Notes: generated by a model from the letters alone, not told the origin. A stretch of 64,000 nucleotides of DNA from an uncultured Bacteroidota bacterium (GCA_903877645.1 CAIRES010000073.1:1-64000), one strand, 5' to 3'. Positions 43,328 to 53,167 are shown, counted from the first letter of the stretch. Program-made: numbers and translations.

Positions 43328-46300
43328 ATGAAAAGATCATTACTCCTTTTAATGCTGGTGCTGAGCGCTCATGCGCTGTTTGCGCAGGTAATGCCTATAA
43401 CTGGCGGTGGGCCTGGTGGCAATTTGTGTATAGGCACGTCCTACACACTTAATGATGCAGACGCGCCATTGGGCGTATGGGAAACCAGCTCACCTGCTAT
43501 AGCTTCAATAGGCTCGGCAAGTGGAGTGGTGACGGGTTTGTCGGCAGGTGTGGTAACGATCACTTACTACATTTATCCTGTTTACGCAGTGAAGACATTT
43601 ACCGTAAACCCTGCCCCACGGGCAATAGCAGCTACGTCATCCACTATCTGCATCGGCGCTACAACAACAGTGACCGACCCTACAGGTGGTGGCAGATGGA
43701 CGAGCAGCGCACTGGGTGTGGCCAATGTAGGCACCTCCTCGGGCGTAGTACATGGAGTGGGCGCCGGTGTCACAGCCATCTCATATACCGTAATGGCAAC
43801 AGGTTGTTACACAACCACATCTATTAATGTAAATTCAGTAGCTATATCGGGGCCTAATGTAGCCTGCCTGGGTGCAGGCAGCATCACACTGATCGATGCC
43901 ACAGCCGGAGGAACCTGGAGCAGCAGCAGCCCATCTATAGGCTCTATAGATGCGGGCACAGGAGTGCTGACACCGATAGCAGCAGGTAATACAACAGTTA
44001 CTTATAACAACGGGCCGGGCTGTATATCCACAGAATTGATTACGGTAAGGCCGGTGCCATCCATATCGCCCAACCCCATCAATGCATGCGTAGGCAGCTC
44101 TGTAACATTAGTAGGCACGCCAACCGGTGGCTCATGGGCCAGCAGTAATACGGCCATAGCTACAGTGAATTTTGTGGGCGTAGTAACAGGCGTTACAGGC
44201 GGAACGGCCAGCATAGACTATATAGCTCCCGGTGGTTGTATCACTTCGGCATTAGTGAGTGTGAACCCGGTGCCCAGCGCTATAGTAGGCGCTACTTTCG
44301 TGTATTCAGGAGCAACAACTACGCTTGGCGATGTTACTTCCGGCGGCACCTGGAGCAGCGCCAATACTACGTTGGCTACGGTCAACTCATCGGGTGTGGT
44401 AACAGGTGTGTCTGCCGGGCTGGTAGATATTTTGTATACTTTGTCAACTGGTTGCGCTGCTGCTTTCCGTATAGAAGTGAATCCCATGCCTGCAACTGCC
44501 GACCTTGAAGCCTGGTGGCCGTTTTGCGGCGGAGATACTGCCGACTACAGCAGGCCGGGCGGTGGGCCATATACCTTGCTGAACCATCCTGATGTGGGCC
44601 TGCCTACCATAGTGCCGGCCACGCTTACTGCCGACAGATTTTTAGCGCCAAATAATGCATACGAATTCAGTGGCAACAGCGCAATGCATTACAGCACGTA
44701 TCTGCCCACAACCAGCCTTACCGGAGATTTTACTTATTCGGTATGGATATATCCATCCGGGCCGCAGTCGTCAATTATCGCTTATAACGGTAACCCGAAC
44801 AGTGATGGTTTTGGGTTTGTAATGGACGGAGGCACCTTAGGTACACCCGGAAATAATGTAAGTATACTTATAGGAGGGCAAGGTGAATTTTTGAGTACGC
44901 CTCTTTCCAGTTTTCCTCCACTGGCACAGTATAACGGATGGACTAATTTGATGCTTGTAAAAAACGGGGGTAGTTTCCGTTTTTATATGAATGGGTCTAC
45001 TGTAGGGTTTTTCATCAATACATTCTATGCGATAGCTCCGGGTAGTTTTTTCACACTTGGGTACAACACATCAGGTGGGCCGATAGCCCCTTCCGGCTTC
45101 CAGGGTGGTATTGATGACATTACGGTTATAGACCGCCAGCTTACGAATGATGAGCGTGTATCTCTTTTTGGTTTCAATCCTGATGCGCAGAAATTTTCGC
45201 TCGGCAATGACACAACGATCTGTTCAGACATCATGCAACTGGCGCCCAATCCACAAACTATTGGGTCGAACTATACCTGGGAGAGCCTGCCACCCACAGG
45301 TGGTTATGTGGTGCTGAATACTACCGATACCATACTCACTGTGTATCCCAACCAAGGGGCCAACGTATATGCACTATCATTGAACAAACCATACGGTTGC
45401 TCGGCAAATGATACTATTGTAGTGACCAAAACGCCTATCCCTGTAAACCTGGGGCCAGACCTGAAGTTGTGTATAGGTGATACACTTTCACTAACCAATA
45501 ACTTCCCTCATTCCAGCTTCCTGTGGAGTACCGGCGATACTGCTCATACTATAAAGGTGACTACTACCGGCACGTATTATGTGACAGTGGACAGTGAATA
45601 TTATTTTACCAACGTGCTGACCGGTCTGCCAGACAGCAGTACCTGCGTGGGTAGAGATACAGTGAGAGTTCAATTTCATGCGATACCTGTGTTGCAACTA
45701 CCTGCCGCGCAATCAAACTGTATAGGTAATCCCTTTACGTTAGTAGAATATTATGACCCGGCCTATACCTATAAATGGATAGACAATACAACCAAGGATT
45801 CCCTTACTGTAGCCACTTCAGGTGTGTATTGGGTTAAAGTAAATGATACAGGATGTGTACGTATTGATACATCAGTAGTAACCATCGTATATGATACGCT
45901 GACCTTTACAATGCCTGATGTAAAGATGTGCAAAGGCGGGCCGCCCGTACAAACAGTAGGCTTTATTACCAATAATTTTGTGGCTAACTACCAATGGACG
46001 CCTTCGGCAGGTATGGCATTGTCTAATACTTACGACCCTGTGATCTACCCAGATACCTCTGCAACTTATGTACTTACGGTGTCGTATCCCGGATGTCCGG
46101 ATATTGTTGATTCTTTCCATGTAGATGTGGAGCCTGTGCCAACTGCTGTGCTCATTAACAACAATGCAACTATTAATATTTGCGAAAACGATACGATGCA
46201 CCTCACCGCAAATGTGTCGCCTAACTGGTATACCGGCTATACCTACAGTTGGTCTCCCGGCAAATACATAGACGATTCAACAACGCAGACTGTTGTACTT

Positions 46301-47152
46301 ACCGGTGGCGATAGCACCAAGCTGGTAGTGACAGTAAGTACGCCCGCAGGCTGCACTTATGCCGATTCGGTAGCTGTATATGTTCACCCGGGATATTTCG
46401 ACAGCCTTGGTGCAACACTTTTTGATCTGTGCCCCGGAGATTCGGTGCAGCTAATGCCGTATGACACCATACCCGGTACATCTGGTAATATAGTATCTAA
46501 TCACTGGTCGCCAGGTGTGTACCTTGATGATTCTATGTCACTAACGCCATGGGTACATCCGATCACATCTACGAACTACACATTGATCGCTACGAGCGAA
46601 TATGGGTGTAAGGATACATTGAAAGTACAGGTAATTGTGCATCCTGCCGCAGTGATCTACATGGATGATTCCACGATCATTTATCCGGGAGAAAGCTACC
46701 ATATACAGCCTCAAACAAACTGTGTGAATTTCACCTGGTTCCCGCCGCTTGGCTTAAATGATATTCATGTTGTTGATCCGGTAGCTTCGCCATCAACGCA
46801 TACTACGTATCATGTGCATGCCACAACCGAAGCAGGCTGTGCAGTTGACGATTCGTTCATTATTCATGTAGACCCATATACTTTACTGGGTGTGCCTAAT
46901 GCGTTTGCTCCGGGCAACGGGCCTAACAGCGTGTTCAAGGCTATACCAAGGGGCGCTGTGACGCTTAATTACTTCCGTATCTATGACAGATGGGGGGTAG
47001 AAGTATTTGAAACAAAAGATATTAATGAAGGATGGGATGGTAAGTATAAAGGCGTTCCGCAACCATTCGGTGTGTATGTGTATGAGCTGGGAGCAGTATC
47101 CATAACCGGGGAATTATACATCAGGACAGGCAATGTGACTTTGCTTAGATAA
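43328..47152 (+). CDS. Large secreted protein with Ig-like repeats, LamG-like domain and T9SS type B (CHU_C) sorting domain
   Basis: 1,274 residues. Signal peptide (MKRSLLLLMLVLSAHALFAQ). Five BIG2-type Ig-like repeats of ~75 residues follow (about 25-395; each has 'G.WSSS...ATV...GVVTGVSAG'), then a concanavalin/LamG-like domain (about 400-590; 'FTYSVWIYPSG', 'GFQGGIDDITVIDRQLTNDE'), PKD/Ig-like repeats with 'W.PG.YLDDS' (about 590-1180), and a gliding-motility-associated C-terminal domain ('VPNAFAPGNGPNSVFKAIP', 'FRIYDRWGVEVFE', 'WDGKYKGVPQPFGVYVY'). It is a T9SS client, probably a surface adhesin. ATG at 43328. Confidence 0.92.
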   Translation: MKRSLLLLMLVLSAHALFAQVMPITGGGPGGNLCIGTSYTLNDADAPLGVWETSSPAIASIGSASGVVTGLSAGVVTITYYIYPVYAVKTFTVNPAPRAIAATSSTICIGATTTVTDPTGGGRWTSSALGVANVGTSSGVVHGVGAGVTAISYTVMATGCYTTTSINVNSVAISGPNVACLGAGSITLIDATAGGTWSSSSPSIGSIDAGTGVLTPIAAGNTTVTYNNGPGCISTELITVRPVPSISPNPINACVGSSVTLVGTPTGGSWASSNTAIATVNFVGVVTGVTGGTASIDYIAPGGCITSALVSVNPVPSAIVGATFVYSGATTTLGDVTSGGTWSSANTTLATVNSSGVVTGVSAGLVDILYTLSTGCAAAFRIEVNPMPATADLEAWWPFCGGDTADYSRPGGGPYTLLNHPDVGLPTIVPATLTADRFLAPNNAYEFSGNSAMHYSTYLPTTSLTGDFTYSVWIYPSGPQSSIIAYNGNPNSDGFGFVMDGGTLGTPGNNVSILIGGQGEFLSTPLSSFPPLAQYNGWTNLMLVKNGGSFRFYMNGSTVGFFINTFYAIAPGSFFTLGYNTSGGPIAPSGFQGGIDDITVIDRQLTNDERVSLFGFNPDAQKFSLGNDTTICSDIMQLAPNPQTIGSNYTWESLPPTGGYVVLNTTDTILTVYPNQGANVYALSLNKPYGCSANDTIVVTKTPIPVNLGPDLKLCIGDTLSLTNNFPHSSFLWSTGDTAHTIKVTTTGTYYVTVDSEYYFTNVLTGLPDSSTCVGRDTVRVQFHAIPVLQLPAAQSNCIGNPFTLVEYYDPAYTYKWIDNTTKDSLTVATSGVYWVKVNDTGCVRIDTSVVTIVYDTLTFTMPDVKMCKGGPPVQTVGFITNNFVANYQWTPSAGMALSNTYDPVIYPDTSATYVLTVSYPGCPDIVDSFHVDVEPVPTAVLINNNATINICENDTMHLTANVSPNWYTGYTYSWSPGKYIDDSTTQTVVLTGGDSTKLVVTVSTPAGCTYADSVAVYVHPGYFDSLGATLFDLCPGDSVQLMPYDTIPGTSGNIVSNHWSPGVYLDDSMSLTPWVHPITSTNYTLIATSEYGCKDTLKVQVIVHPAAVIYMDDSTIIYPGESYHIQPQTNCVNFTWFPPLGLNDIHVVDPVASPSTHTTYHVHATTEAGCAVDDSFIIHVDPYTLLGVPNAFAPGNGPNSVFKAIPRGAVTLNYFRIYDRWGVEVFETKDINEGWDGKYKGVPQPFGVYVYELGAVSITGELYIRTGNVTLLR

Positions 47153-47173
47153 TATTATTAAAGGCTGATTTTG

Positions 47174-47208
47174 AAAAGGACAATTTCCAATGGAGATTGT
47201 CCTTTTTC
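47174..47208 (+). terminator. Terminator of the CHU_C protein gene
   Basis: 'aaaaggacaat' / 'attgtcctttt' stem followed by T-rich sequence, ~20 bases after the stop. Confidence 0.85.
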
Positions 47209-47317
47209 TTTGTGTGAAAATCTCAATGTTAAGAAATTATTAAGTCTATATTATCGTTTCGAAAGCCGGGTATTAGCAGATAGATTTGCAGTGTTAACTC
47301 TACATTAATAAATTGTT

Positions 47318-47965
47318 ATGTCGTTTGATAGCATATTGAAATTTTTCCTACCTAAAGACAGGGTATTTTACGGACTTTTTGAAGAAGTGGCTGCAACCCT
47401 GGTGCAGATGGGCAATACCTTTAAAAGGGCAATGCAGGAAGAAGACCTTTCGCAGCGGGATGTGCTATTGCGCACACTGGAAGACCTGGAGCATAAAAAT
47501 GATGAGACCACGCACCGGATATTTATAGAACTGGGCAGGAACTTCATTACTCCGTTCGACAGGGAAGATATTCATTACCTGGCCACCTCGCTGGATGATA
47601 TTGCCGACTATATATGGGGCGCTGCCAAACGCGTGGTGAACTACCAGATAGACGACCAATACAACACCTTGCCGGCATTTGCCGAGATCATATCAAAGTC
47701 TATCGCGGCCATAAATACCGGCGTATATGGCCTTCGTGATATGAAAGACCTACGCTCGATAACAGCGGCCTGCGTGATCGTGAACAGCCTGGAGAATGAT
47801 GCGGATGACCTGCTGGACAGCACTTTGCTGAAACTGTTCTCCTCTAAAATTGACGCGGTTGAGCTGATCAAGCAAAAAGATATTTACCAGATGCTGGAAA
47901 CAGTAACTGATAAGTGCGAAGACGCAGCAAATGTGGTAGAATCCATCATCATTAAATACTCTTAA
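47318..47965 (+). CDS. DUF47 (PhoU-like) family protein
   Basis: 215 residues, all-helical. 'FFLPKDRVFYGLFEEVAATLVQMGNTFKRAM', 'LEDLEHKNDETTHRIFIELGRNFITPFDREDIHYLATSLDDIADYI' are the DUF47 signature. These proteins occur next to Pit-type phosphate transporters and are thought to regulate them. The stop is four bases before the transporter ATG. Confidence 0.93.
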   Translation: MSFDSILKFFLPKDRVFYGLFEEVAATLVQMGNTFKRAMQEEDLSQRDVLLRTLEDLEHKNDETTHRIFIELGRNFITPFDREDIHYLATSLDDIADYIWGAAKRVVNYQIDDQYNTLPAFAEIISKSIAAINTGVYGLRDMKDLRSITAACVIVNSLENDADDLLDSTLLKLFSSKIDAVELIKQKDIYQMLETVTDKCEDAANVVESIIIKYS

Positions 47966-47969
47966 CAGC

Positions 47970-49166
47970 ATGACAGCATTGCTGATCGTTATCCTTGTAC
48001 TTGCCATTACCTTCGATTATATTAACGGGTTTCATGACGCGGCTAATTCGATAGCTACGATCGTGTCTACAAAGGTACTCACGCCTTTCCAGGCAGTGGT
48101 ATGGGCTGCGCTCTTCAACTTTGTGGCATTCTTTATTTTTAAAGACCATGGTGTAGCCAATACCATAGCCAAAACTGTAAAAGAAGATTTTATAACGCTG
48201 CCGGTAATTCTATCCGGGCTGATAGCCGCCATCTCCTGGAACCTGCTGACGTGGTGGTTCGGGATACCATCCAGTTCTTCCCACACACTGATAGGTGGCT
48301 TTGCCGGCGCTGCTATAGCGCATGCTGGGTTTCACGCGGTGAATTCAGAACCTATTATAAAAACGGTGAGCTTTATCGTACTGGCGCCATTAATGGGCAT
48401 GATCATGGCGTTCATCATTTCGTTATGGTTTATTTATTCTTTCCGGAAAAGCCACTGGCCGAAAGTTATATCCACTATAGTGATATTAACAGTGGCGATC
48501 ATCTTATTTAATATACTTGAGAAAGATCCCGCGAAGTTGAAAGGCCACATGGACAATTATTACCTGAACATACTGATGGATACCCATAATTTCAAATGGA
48601 TATTGCTTGGTCTTATTCTTACGGCGATCAGTGTCTTTACCATGTTTCTCGGATCTCTGAATACAGCGCGTTCTACGCTGTACCTCAAGCGTTTTCAACT
48701 TGTATCATCTGCCGCATTCAGCATAGGGCATGGTGGCAATGATGCGCAAAAAGTAATGGGTATCATCACAGTGGCGCTCATAGCAGGGCACCGGATACAT
48801 TCCTTCTCAGAGATGCCTGTATGGGTGCCATTGGCCTGTTATTCGGCTATTGCTGTGGGCACTATGAGCGGTGGCTGGAAGATCATTAAAACAATGGGTA
48901 CGCGCATCACCAAAGTAACGCCATTTGAAGGCGTGGCTGCGGAAACAGCCGGCGCCATTACTTTATTCCTTACTGAGAACCTGAAGATACCTGTGAGCAC
49001 TACGCATACCATTACAGGGTCTATAATAGGCGTAGGCGCTACCAAACGCCTGTCGGCGGTGCGCTGGGGCGTTACCATCAATCTGTTGTGGGCATGGATA
49101 CTGACGATACCTGTGAGCGGGCTGCTGGCAGCCGGTGTGTTTTATATTGTGAACCTTTTCCTCTAA
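47970..49166 (+). CDS. Pit-family inorganic phosphate transporter
   Basis: 398 residues, about ten membrane helices. Both internal signature repeats are present: 'GFHDAANSIATIVSTKVLTPFQAVVWAALFNF' near the start and 'SIGHGGNDAQKVMGIITVAL' in the middle, with 'GIPSSSSHTLIGGFAGAAIA' and 'LKIPVSTTHTITGSIIGVG'. It imports metal-phosphate by proton or sodium symport. It forms an operon with the DUF47 gene. Confidence 0.95.
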   Translation: MTALLIVILVLAITFDYINGFHDAANSIATIVSTKVLTPFQAVVWAALFNFVAFFIFKDHGVANTIAKTVKEDFITLPVILSGLIAAISWNLLTWWFGIPSSSSHTLIGGFAGAAIAHAGFHAVNSEPIIKTVSFIVLAPLMGMIMAFIISLWFIYSFRKSHWPKVISTIVILTVAIILFNILEKDPAKLKGHMDNYYLNILMDTHNFKWILLGLILTAISVFTMFLGSLNTARSTLYLKRFQLVSSAAFSIGHGGNDAQKVMGIITVALIAGHRIHSFSEMPVWVPLACYSAIAVGTMSGGWKIIKTMGTRITKVTPFEGVAAETAGAITLFLTENLKIPVSTTHTITGSIIGVGATKRLSAVRWGVTINLLWAWILTIPVSGLLAAGVFYIVNLFL

Positions 49167-49241
49167 GAAATTTTCCGGGTTAAGATAAAGTCTTTAATTT
49201 GTGCTTTGCTGCCTTTATGTGCAGCTATAAAGGTGTTTAAA

Positions 49242-49535
49242 ATGATTAAGAAAGAGATACTTCCTGATTCAGTGGTGGTGAGAGAAGAGAAAGGCTACCT
49301 GGCCAGCGCCGTGGGCGATGAATTGGTGATGATGGGTATAGCCAGCGGGAATTATGTGGGTATGAACAGTGTAGGCAGCGTAATATGGGGCCTATTAGAG
49401 CAGCCAATACAGGTAAATGAAGTGACAGCAAGGCTTATGGAAATATACGATGTGCGCAAAGAAGATTGCGAAAAGCAGGTGCTTAACTACCTAAGAAAAA
49501 TACAGGAACAGGGAATGCTGATAATAGCCTGTTAA
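49242..49535 (+). CDS. PqqD-like RiPP recognition protein (lasso B1/RRE)
   Basis: 97 residues from ATG 49242; a frame from an upstream TTG adds 12 unconserved residues. The PqqD fold is recognised from 'SVVVREEKGYLASAVGDELVMMGIASGNYVGMNSVGSVIWGLLEQPIQVNEVTARLMEIYDV' and 'FLxxLxxQGMLI'-like end. In lasso clusters this stand-alone domain binds the leader peptide and brings it to the B2 protease. It converges with the precursor gene, 27 bp away. Confidence 0.88.
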   Translation: MIKKEILPDSVVVREEKGYLASAVGDELVMMGIASGNYVGMNSVGSVIWGLLEQPIQVNEVTARLMEIYDVRKEDCEKQVLNYLRKIQEQGMLIIAC

Positions 49536-49562
49536 TGAAATGAATCTGCTTAACCGACTGAA

Positions 49563-49712
49563 TTAACTCAATAAACCGCCATCTGAGCCGGGAGCGCCGG
49601 CCCCAAGCGTTACGTCTTTTACAGACAATAATACGATCTCGGGCTCGTTCCAAACTTTCTTATTAGATGTATTTACAGTTTGCTCCATGGTCTTATTATT
49701 CTCGTGTTTCAT
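49563..49712 (-). CDS. Predicted lasso-peptide precursor
   Basis: 49 residues, ATG at 49712, stop at 49563. The leader contains 'WNEPEIVLLS' (residues 21-30), matching the Tyr/Trp-x-x-Pro motif that lasso RRE domains bind, and has Thr35 at position -2 to the predicted cleavage, as in almost all lasso leaders. The core would be residues 37-49, GAGAPGSDGGLLS, with Gly1 and Asp8 for an eight-residue macrolactam and a five-residue tail. The C-terminal residue is Ser, the site phosphorylated in paeninodin-type precursors. The tail has no bulky plug residue. It lies at the downstream end of the cyclase operon on the same strand and has its own -7 box. Confidence 0.85.
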   Translation of the reverse strand: MKHENNKTMEQTVNTSNKKVWNEPEIVLLSVKDVTLGAGAPGSDGGLLS

Positions 49713-49759
49713 TGTGAGTCTATTGAGTTAAAGTATTGTTTCCATTTACTTTAGCGATG

Positions 49760-49792
49760 CAAAAGTACCATTTTCCCTTTACTTTTAAAAGT
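49760..49792 (-). promoter_or_regulatory. Promoter and possible operator of the precursor gene
   Basis: On the minus strand 'tacttttg' at 49767-49760 matches TAnnTTTG, 48 bases before the precursor ATG. Just upstream is the perfect 12-bp palindrome 'acttttaaaagt' (49781-49792), in the spacer/-33 position, a plausible operator. The remaining stretch 49793-49943 is A+T-rich and shows no gene. Confidence 0.5.
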
Positions 49793-49943
49793 GGTCAGGC
49801 ATTTTAAATGTATGATCAGCTCCTAAAGAAAAGCAGGCGTTAATTGCATTTCAGTAACAAATGTAATATTGAATCACTATAATTAAAAATTTATTTTTAT
49901 TTAATAGTTAATTATTGTCTTGCATTAGTGTAAAAATAATATT

Positions 49944-51827
49944 TTATTTAAATAAATACCCATTCTCAGATAGCCATTTTAAGAATGCAGCCGTAATAAC
50001 ACCCTGTGCAATGCGAATGCCGGCAATGTCTTTGCCGCTGGTCATGCCCGCTGCTGGTTGCAGGCTTTGTAATTGGCTGAGTATGCGCTCCGGAGCAATA
50101 TATTGCGAAGTGTGCCCTGGCCGGTTGAACAGATCATTGATCGCCTCTTTTTCCTTGATGATCCTGCTGATATAATCGGGTGAATAGGGTTGCTTATCTG
50201 CCCTCCATTGAATTTCCGGAGGTAAAATGCCTTCCATTGCCCTGCGCAGGAGGCTGCGTTTAGAGCCGCCTACCCTGTATTGTTCTACAGGCACATCGAG
50301 CATGAATTCCATTACATTTTTATCGAGTAGGGGTGTGGCGGCCTCTATATTATATGCTGCGAAGGTATTGGCAAAATTACCCAGCAGCCTGCCCATCTGC
50401 CCGCTGCTGATGTATTGTATCATCCAGGCTGCCTGGTCTTTTGGCGGGGTATGATCGATAGCCGATTTGTACTTGTCTGTAAAAGTTTGATTGAGTGGCG
50501 TATGTGTGCGCCAGTCTATACGGTCTTTGTTCTTGCTTGCTTCGTAATATTTGTAAAAGGTAGTAAAGGCTATATAGTCTGTTTTGAGCAGTTGCAGGAA
50601 AGAGCTTTCGTGGCTCAGCGATTCTTGCAGCAGGGTGAATGCTTTTTTGAACTTGCCCTGCGAGATGAGCTGGTAGAGCACAAAATTGCCTTTGTGCGAA
50701 ACGAGAAGATCGCCCCCAAAACCGGATAGCGCTACGCGTATCCCTTTTTGCTGCATAGCCTGCTGCAAAGCACGGTCTGTGTAGAAGAAAGGATTAGGTA
50801 TACTATCCTCCATATCGAAAGATGCTTCGAAGTTGGTGAGCGGGCCTGTGCCGGGGTCTTCTACGAAGGTTTGCTCGAGATTCTTTACACGTTGGCCTAC
50901 GATGCCAATATATTTACGCTCGTCAGTTTCAATGCCTGTATATCCTTCAGGCAGTACGGTGGAGAAGGCATACAATGGTTTGTTTTTTTGTTGCAGTATT
51001 TGGCCGGCTATGCATGCAACTGCGGATGAGTCCAGGCCACCGCTAAGGGTAATGCCCACAGGCATATCTGTGTGCAGCCGGTACGCTATTGTTTTGAAGA
51101 GCAGGTCGCGGAGGCATTCGGCCCAGTCGCTGTCATTTGAAAAATGATATTTCCCAAGGGGTTGCGGTGCCCAATATTCACTGATTCGGGCTGCGTTGTT
51201 ATGATCTATAGTGAGTGTATGGCCGCCGCGCAGTGCAAAGACCTCACTGTTGTAGGTGCGGGACTGATCGGAGTGGCGGAAGAAGTACTCAATCAGCGAT
51301 TCTTCATTGAAGGTATTCGGTGTTTTTTTTAGAGCGAGTATGCCCTTTATTTCGCTGGCGAAAATAAAAGCATCAGCAGTATCATAATAGTATAATGGCC
51401 GGGCGCCAATATGATCTGTAGCACAGAACAGGGTGTGGGTTTGTTTGCTGAAGATGGCAAAAGCAAATTCACCCTCGAGATGGAGCACACAATCCTGCGC
51501 CCATTTTTCATAAGCCGCAAGGATAAGGTGGCTGTCGCTTAATGTAGAGGCCAGTTGCGGCTCGATGTTTAACAGGCTGCTGAGTTCTTGCCGGTTATCT
51601 ATCCGGGCATCGGCGGTAATCACCAGGTCGCCACGCTCCGGTGGAGTAAAGCCTGTTTGCTGTAATGCCGTTACCGAAAGTTGGTGATTGCCCAGGAAGG
51701 CCGTAGTATCCTGCCAGTAGCCTTTGCCATCGATGGCCCGGTGAAGTAGTACGTGCTGTATCTTTGCGATGAGTTGCTCATCCAAAGGCTGCCCGTTTTT
51801 ATTAATGATACCGAAGATGGCGCTCAT
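49944..51827 (-). CDS. Lasso-peptide macrolactam synthetase (asparagine synthetase-like, C protein)
   Basis: 627 residues. It has the two domains of class B asparagine synthetases: a glutaminase-like half (1-200) and an ATP-pyrophosphatase half with the PPi loop 'SGGLDSS' at 262-268. Residue 2 is Ser (MSAIFGI) in place of the catalytic Cys, so it should not use glutamine. This is expected of lasso cyclases, which adenylate the side chain of Asp/Glu and close the ring with the new N-terminus. It is followed by the precursor and preceded by the B2 protein with a nine-base gap. Confidence 0.92.
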   Translation of the reverse strand: MSAIFGIINKNGQPLDEQLIAKIQHVLLHRAIDGKGYWQDTTAFLGNHQLSVTALQQTGFTPPERGDLVITADARIDNRQELSSLLNIEPQLASTLSDSHLILAAYEKWAQDCVLHLEGEFAFAIFSKQTHTLFCATDHIGARPLYYYDTADAFIFASEIKGILALKKTPNTFNEESLIEYFFRHSDQSRTYNSEVFALRGGHTLTIDHNNAARISEYWAPQPLGKYHFSNDSDWAECLRDLLFKTIAYRLHTDMPVGITLSGGLDSSAVACIAGQILQQKNKPLYAFSTVLPEGYTGIETDERKYIGIVGQRVKNLEQTFVEDPGTGPLTNFEASFDMEDSIPNPFFYTDRALQQAMQQKGIRVALSGFGGDLLVSHKGNFVLYQLISQGKFKKAFTLLQESLSHESSFLQLLKTDYIAFTTFYKYYEASKNKDRIDWRTHTPLNQTFTDKYKSAIDHTPPKDQAAWMIQYISSGQMGRLLGNFANTFAAYNIEAATPLLDKNVMEFMLDVPVEQYRVGGSKRSLLRRAMEGILPPEIQWRADKQPYSPDYISRIIKEKEAINDLFNRPGHTSQYIAPERILSQLQSLQPAAGMTSGKDIAGIRIAQGVITAAFLKWLSENGYLFK

Positions 51828-51836
51828 AGTTTTTCT

Positions 51837-52253
51837 TTAACTGCCGAACCAACTAACTATTGTGAACTGACTAATATCCGGCCCACCCGTAACGATGGTA
51901 TTGTTTACTTTGAGCCATGCATGTGCCCGCATTTCGCTTTGATTGCTTTTGTTGATGCCAAAATACACTGTAGTGCTGATACCACGAAGCCTCAGCATTA
52001 TTTTAGCTGCAATCGCCTGCTCGAAACACTTGGTGCGCCACGGCGAGCGAGTGCCTGCACGAATGATAGCCGTGCTGACTCCGGCTAGGGCAATTGGGTC
52101 TTGTTGAAGATCAGCCGGAGCCTCATACATAGCCTTGCCGAGCATTTTCGCGATCTTGCGGAAAGGAACAAACACCAACACGAGCCGTGCAAAAGCAAGG
52201 AATATCCAGGCCTCAGCAAATAGCAGGTAGTCTGATAGTGTTCGTCCTTTCAT
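51837..52253 (-). CDS. Lasso-peptide leader protease (B2, transglutaminase-like)
   Basis: 138 residues. The catalytic triad is visible as Cys76 in 'WRTKCFEQA', His111 in 'RAHAWLKV' and Asp126 in 'TGGPD'. The N-terminal helices (about 8-40) are typical of B2 proteins. It cuts the leader off, with the PqqD-like protein supplying recognition. The start ATG overlaps the stop of the kinase gene (ATGA), so they are translationally coupled. Confidence 0.92.
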   Translation of the reverse strand: MKGRTLSDYLLFAEAWIFLAFARLVLVFVPFRKIAKMLGKAMYEAPADLQQDPIALAGVSTAIIRAGTRSPWRTKCFEQAIAAKIMLRLRGISTTVYFGINKSNQSEMRAHAWLKVNNTIVTGGPDISQFTIVSWFGS

Positions 52254-53167
52254 GCCTGGGTGATAGTCGGTTCGGTAAAAAGTGATTCAAGTTTGTCTAT
52301 AAATGCGGGTATGTCATTGCCTGCAGGCCTGTATATCTCTACCACGTTGCAACTACCCGCTAACGCAGTGATGGTTTTGAAGTATATAGTGCGCAGGGCG
52401 AGATCGGCAATAAGATAACGGCGATAGACCTGCTGCGCCAGTACATCAAAAGCTTTGTGTCCGGAGAGCTTGTTGTAGCGCACCTCGTTGGCGCTATCGT
52501 CTTTACTTATGATGAAGATAGTGCTGATTGCTGCTGCTTCCTCATGAAATTCCTCATGAAAGAAATGGCCATATTTATCGATATCGGGTTTCAGGCGAAA
52601 GTTTTTGTTGTTATATGCAGGGGCGTTGATTAGCGCAAGTGTATCATCCCAGAGTTTGAGCATGGGGTAGGACGCAGTGCCCTGTCCATCTTTGCCGATG
52701 ACACAAATATCGTCAGTAAATATTTTATAACCCCGCAAGGCCAATTGGGCAATAGTAGTGGATTTACCTGCACCCGAATCACCGGTGAACAAAATGACCT
52801 TATCGTTTTTGATGATACCTGACGCATGAAGGGGTATCAATCCTTTGCGGAACAAAATGAATGCCATTACCGACCCGAGCAGGAAGAGGCGAATACTGCG
52901 GCCATCTATGCCGGGATAAGGGTCTATTTGGATGATATCGTTATTAAGTACCTGGTACCTGCAATTGCCCTTGATGTCGAGGTAATATTCTGTGGGACTG
53001 ATAACAGTCGCATAATCGTCCTGTTCATAGCGGTCGCCGGGAATATCGCTGTTTACAGCGCCATGAATGATAGTAATATCAGGATGTGTGAAGGTAGCAG
53101 CGAGTAATTCGGGAAATTCAATATCAGATGCAATATTTAATCCAAAGCCACGGTACTGATGCATCAT
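52250..53167 (-). CDS. HprK-like kinase (precursor C-terminal Ser kinase)
   Basis: 305 residues. The P-loop 'GDSGAGKST' at 129-137 is preceded by the HprK-type His in 'LHASGI' (His114) and followed by 'FTDDICVI' (150-157). Such kinases occur in lasso clusters of the paeninodin type, where they phosphorylate the C-terminal Ser of the precursor. First gene of the leftward operon; a -7 box 'taaatttg' lies at 53197-53190 on the minus strand. Confidence 0.88.
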   Translation of the reverse strand: MMHQYRGFGLNIASDIEFPELLAATFTHPDITIIHGAVNSDIPGDRYEQDDYATVISPTEYYLDIKGNCRYQVLNNDIIQIDPYPGIDGRSIRLFLLGSVMAFILFRKGLIPLHASGIIKNDKVILFTGDSGAGKSTTIAQLALRGYKIFTDDICVIGKDGQGTASYPMLKLWDDTLALINAPAYNNKNFRLKPDIDKYGHFFHEEFHEEAAAISTIFIISKDDSANEVRYNKLSGHKAFDVLAQQVYRRYLIADLALRTIYFKTITALAGSCNVVEIYRPAGNDIPAFIDKLESLFTEPTITQA

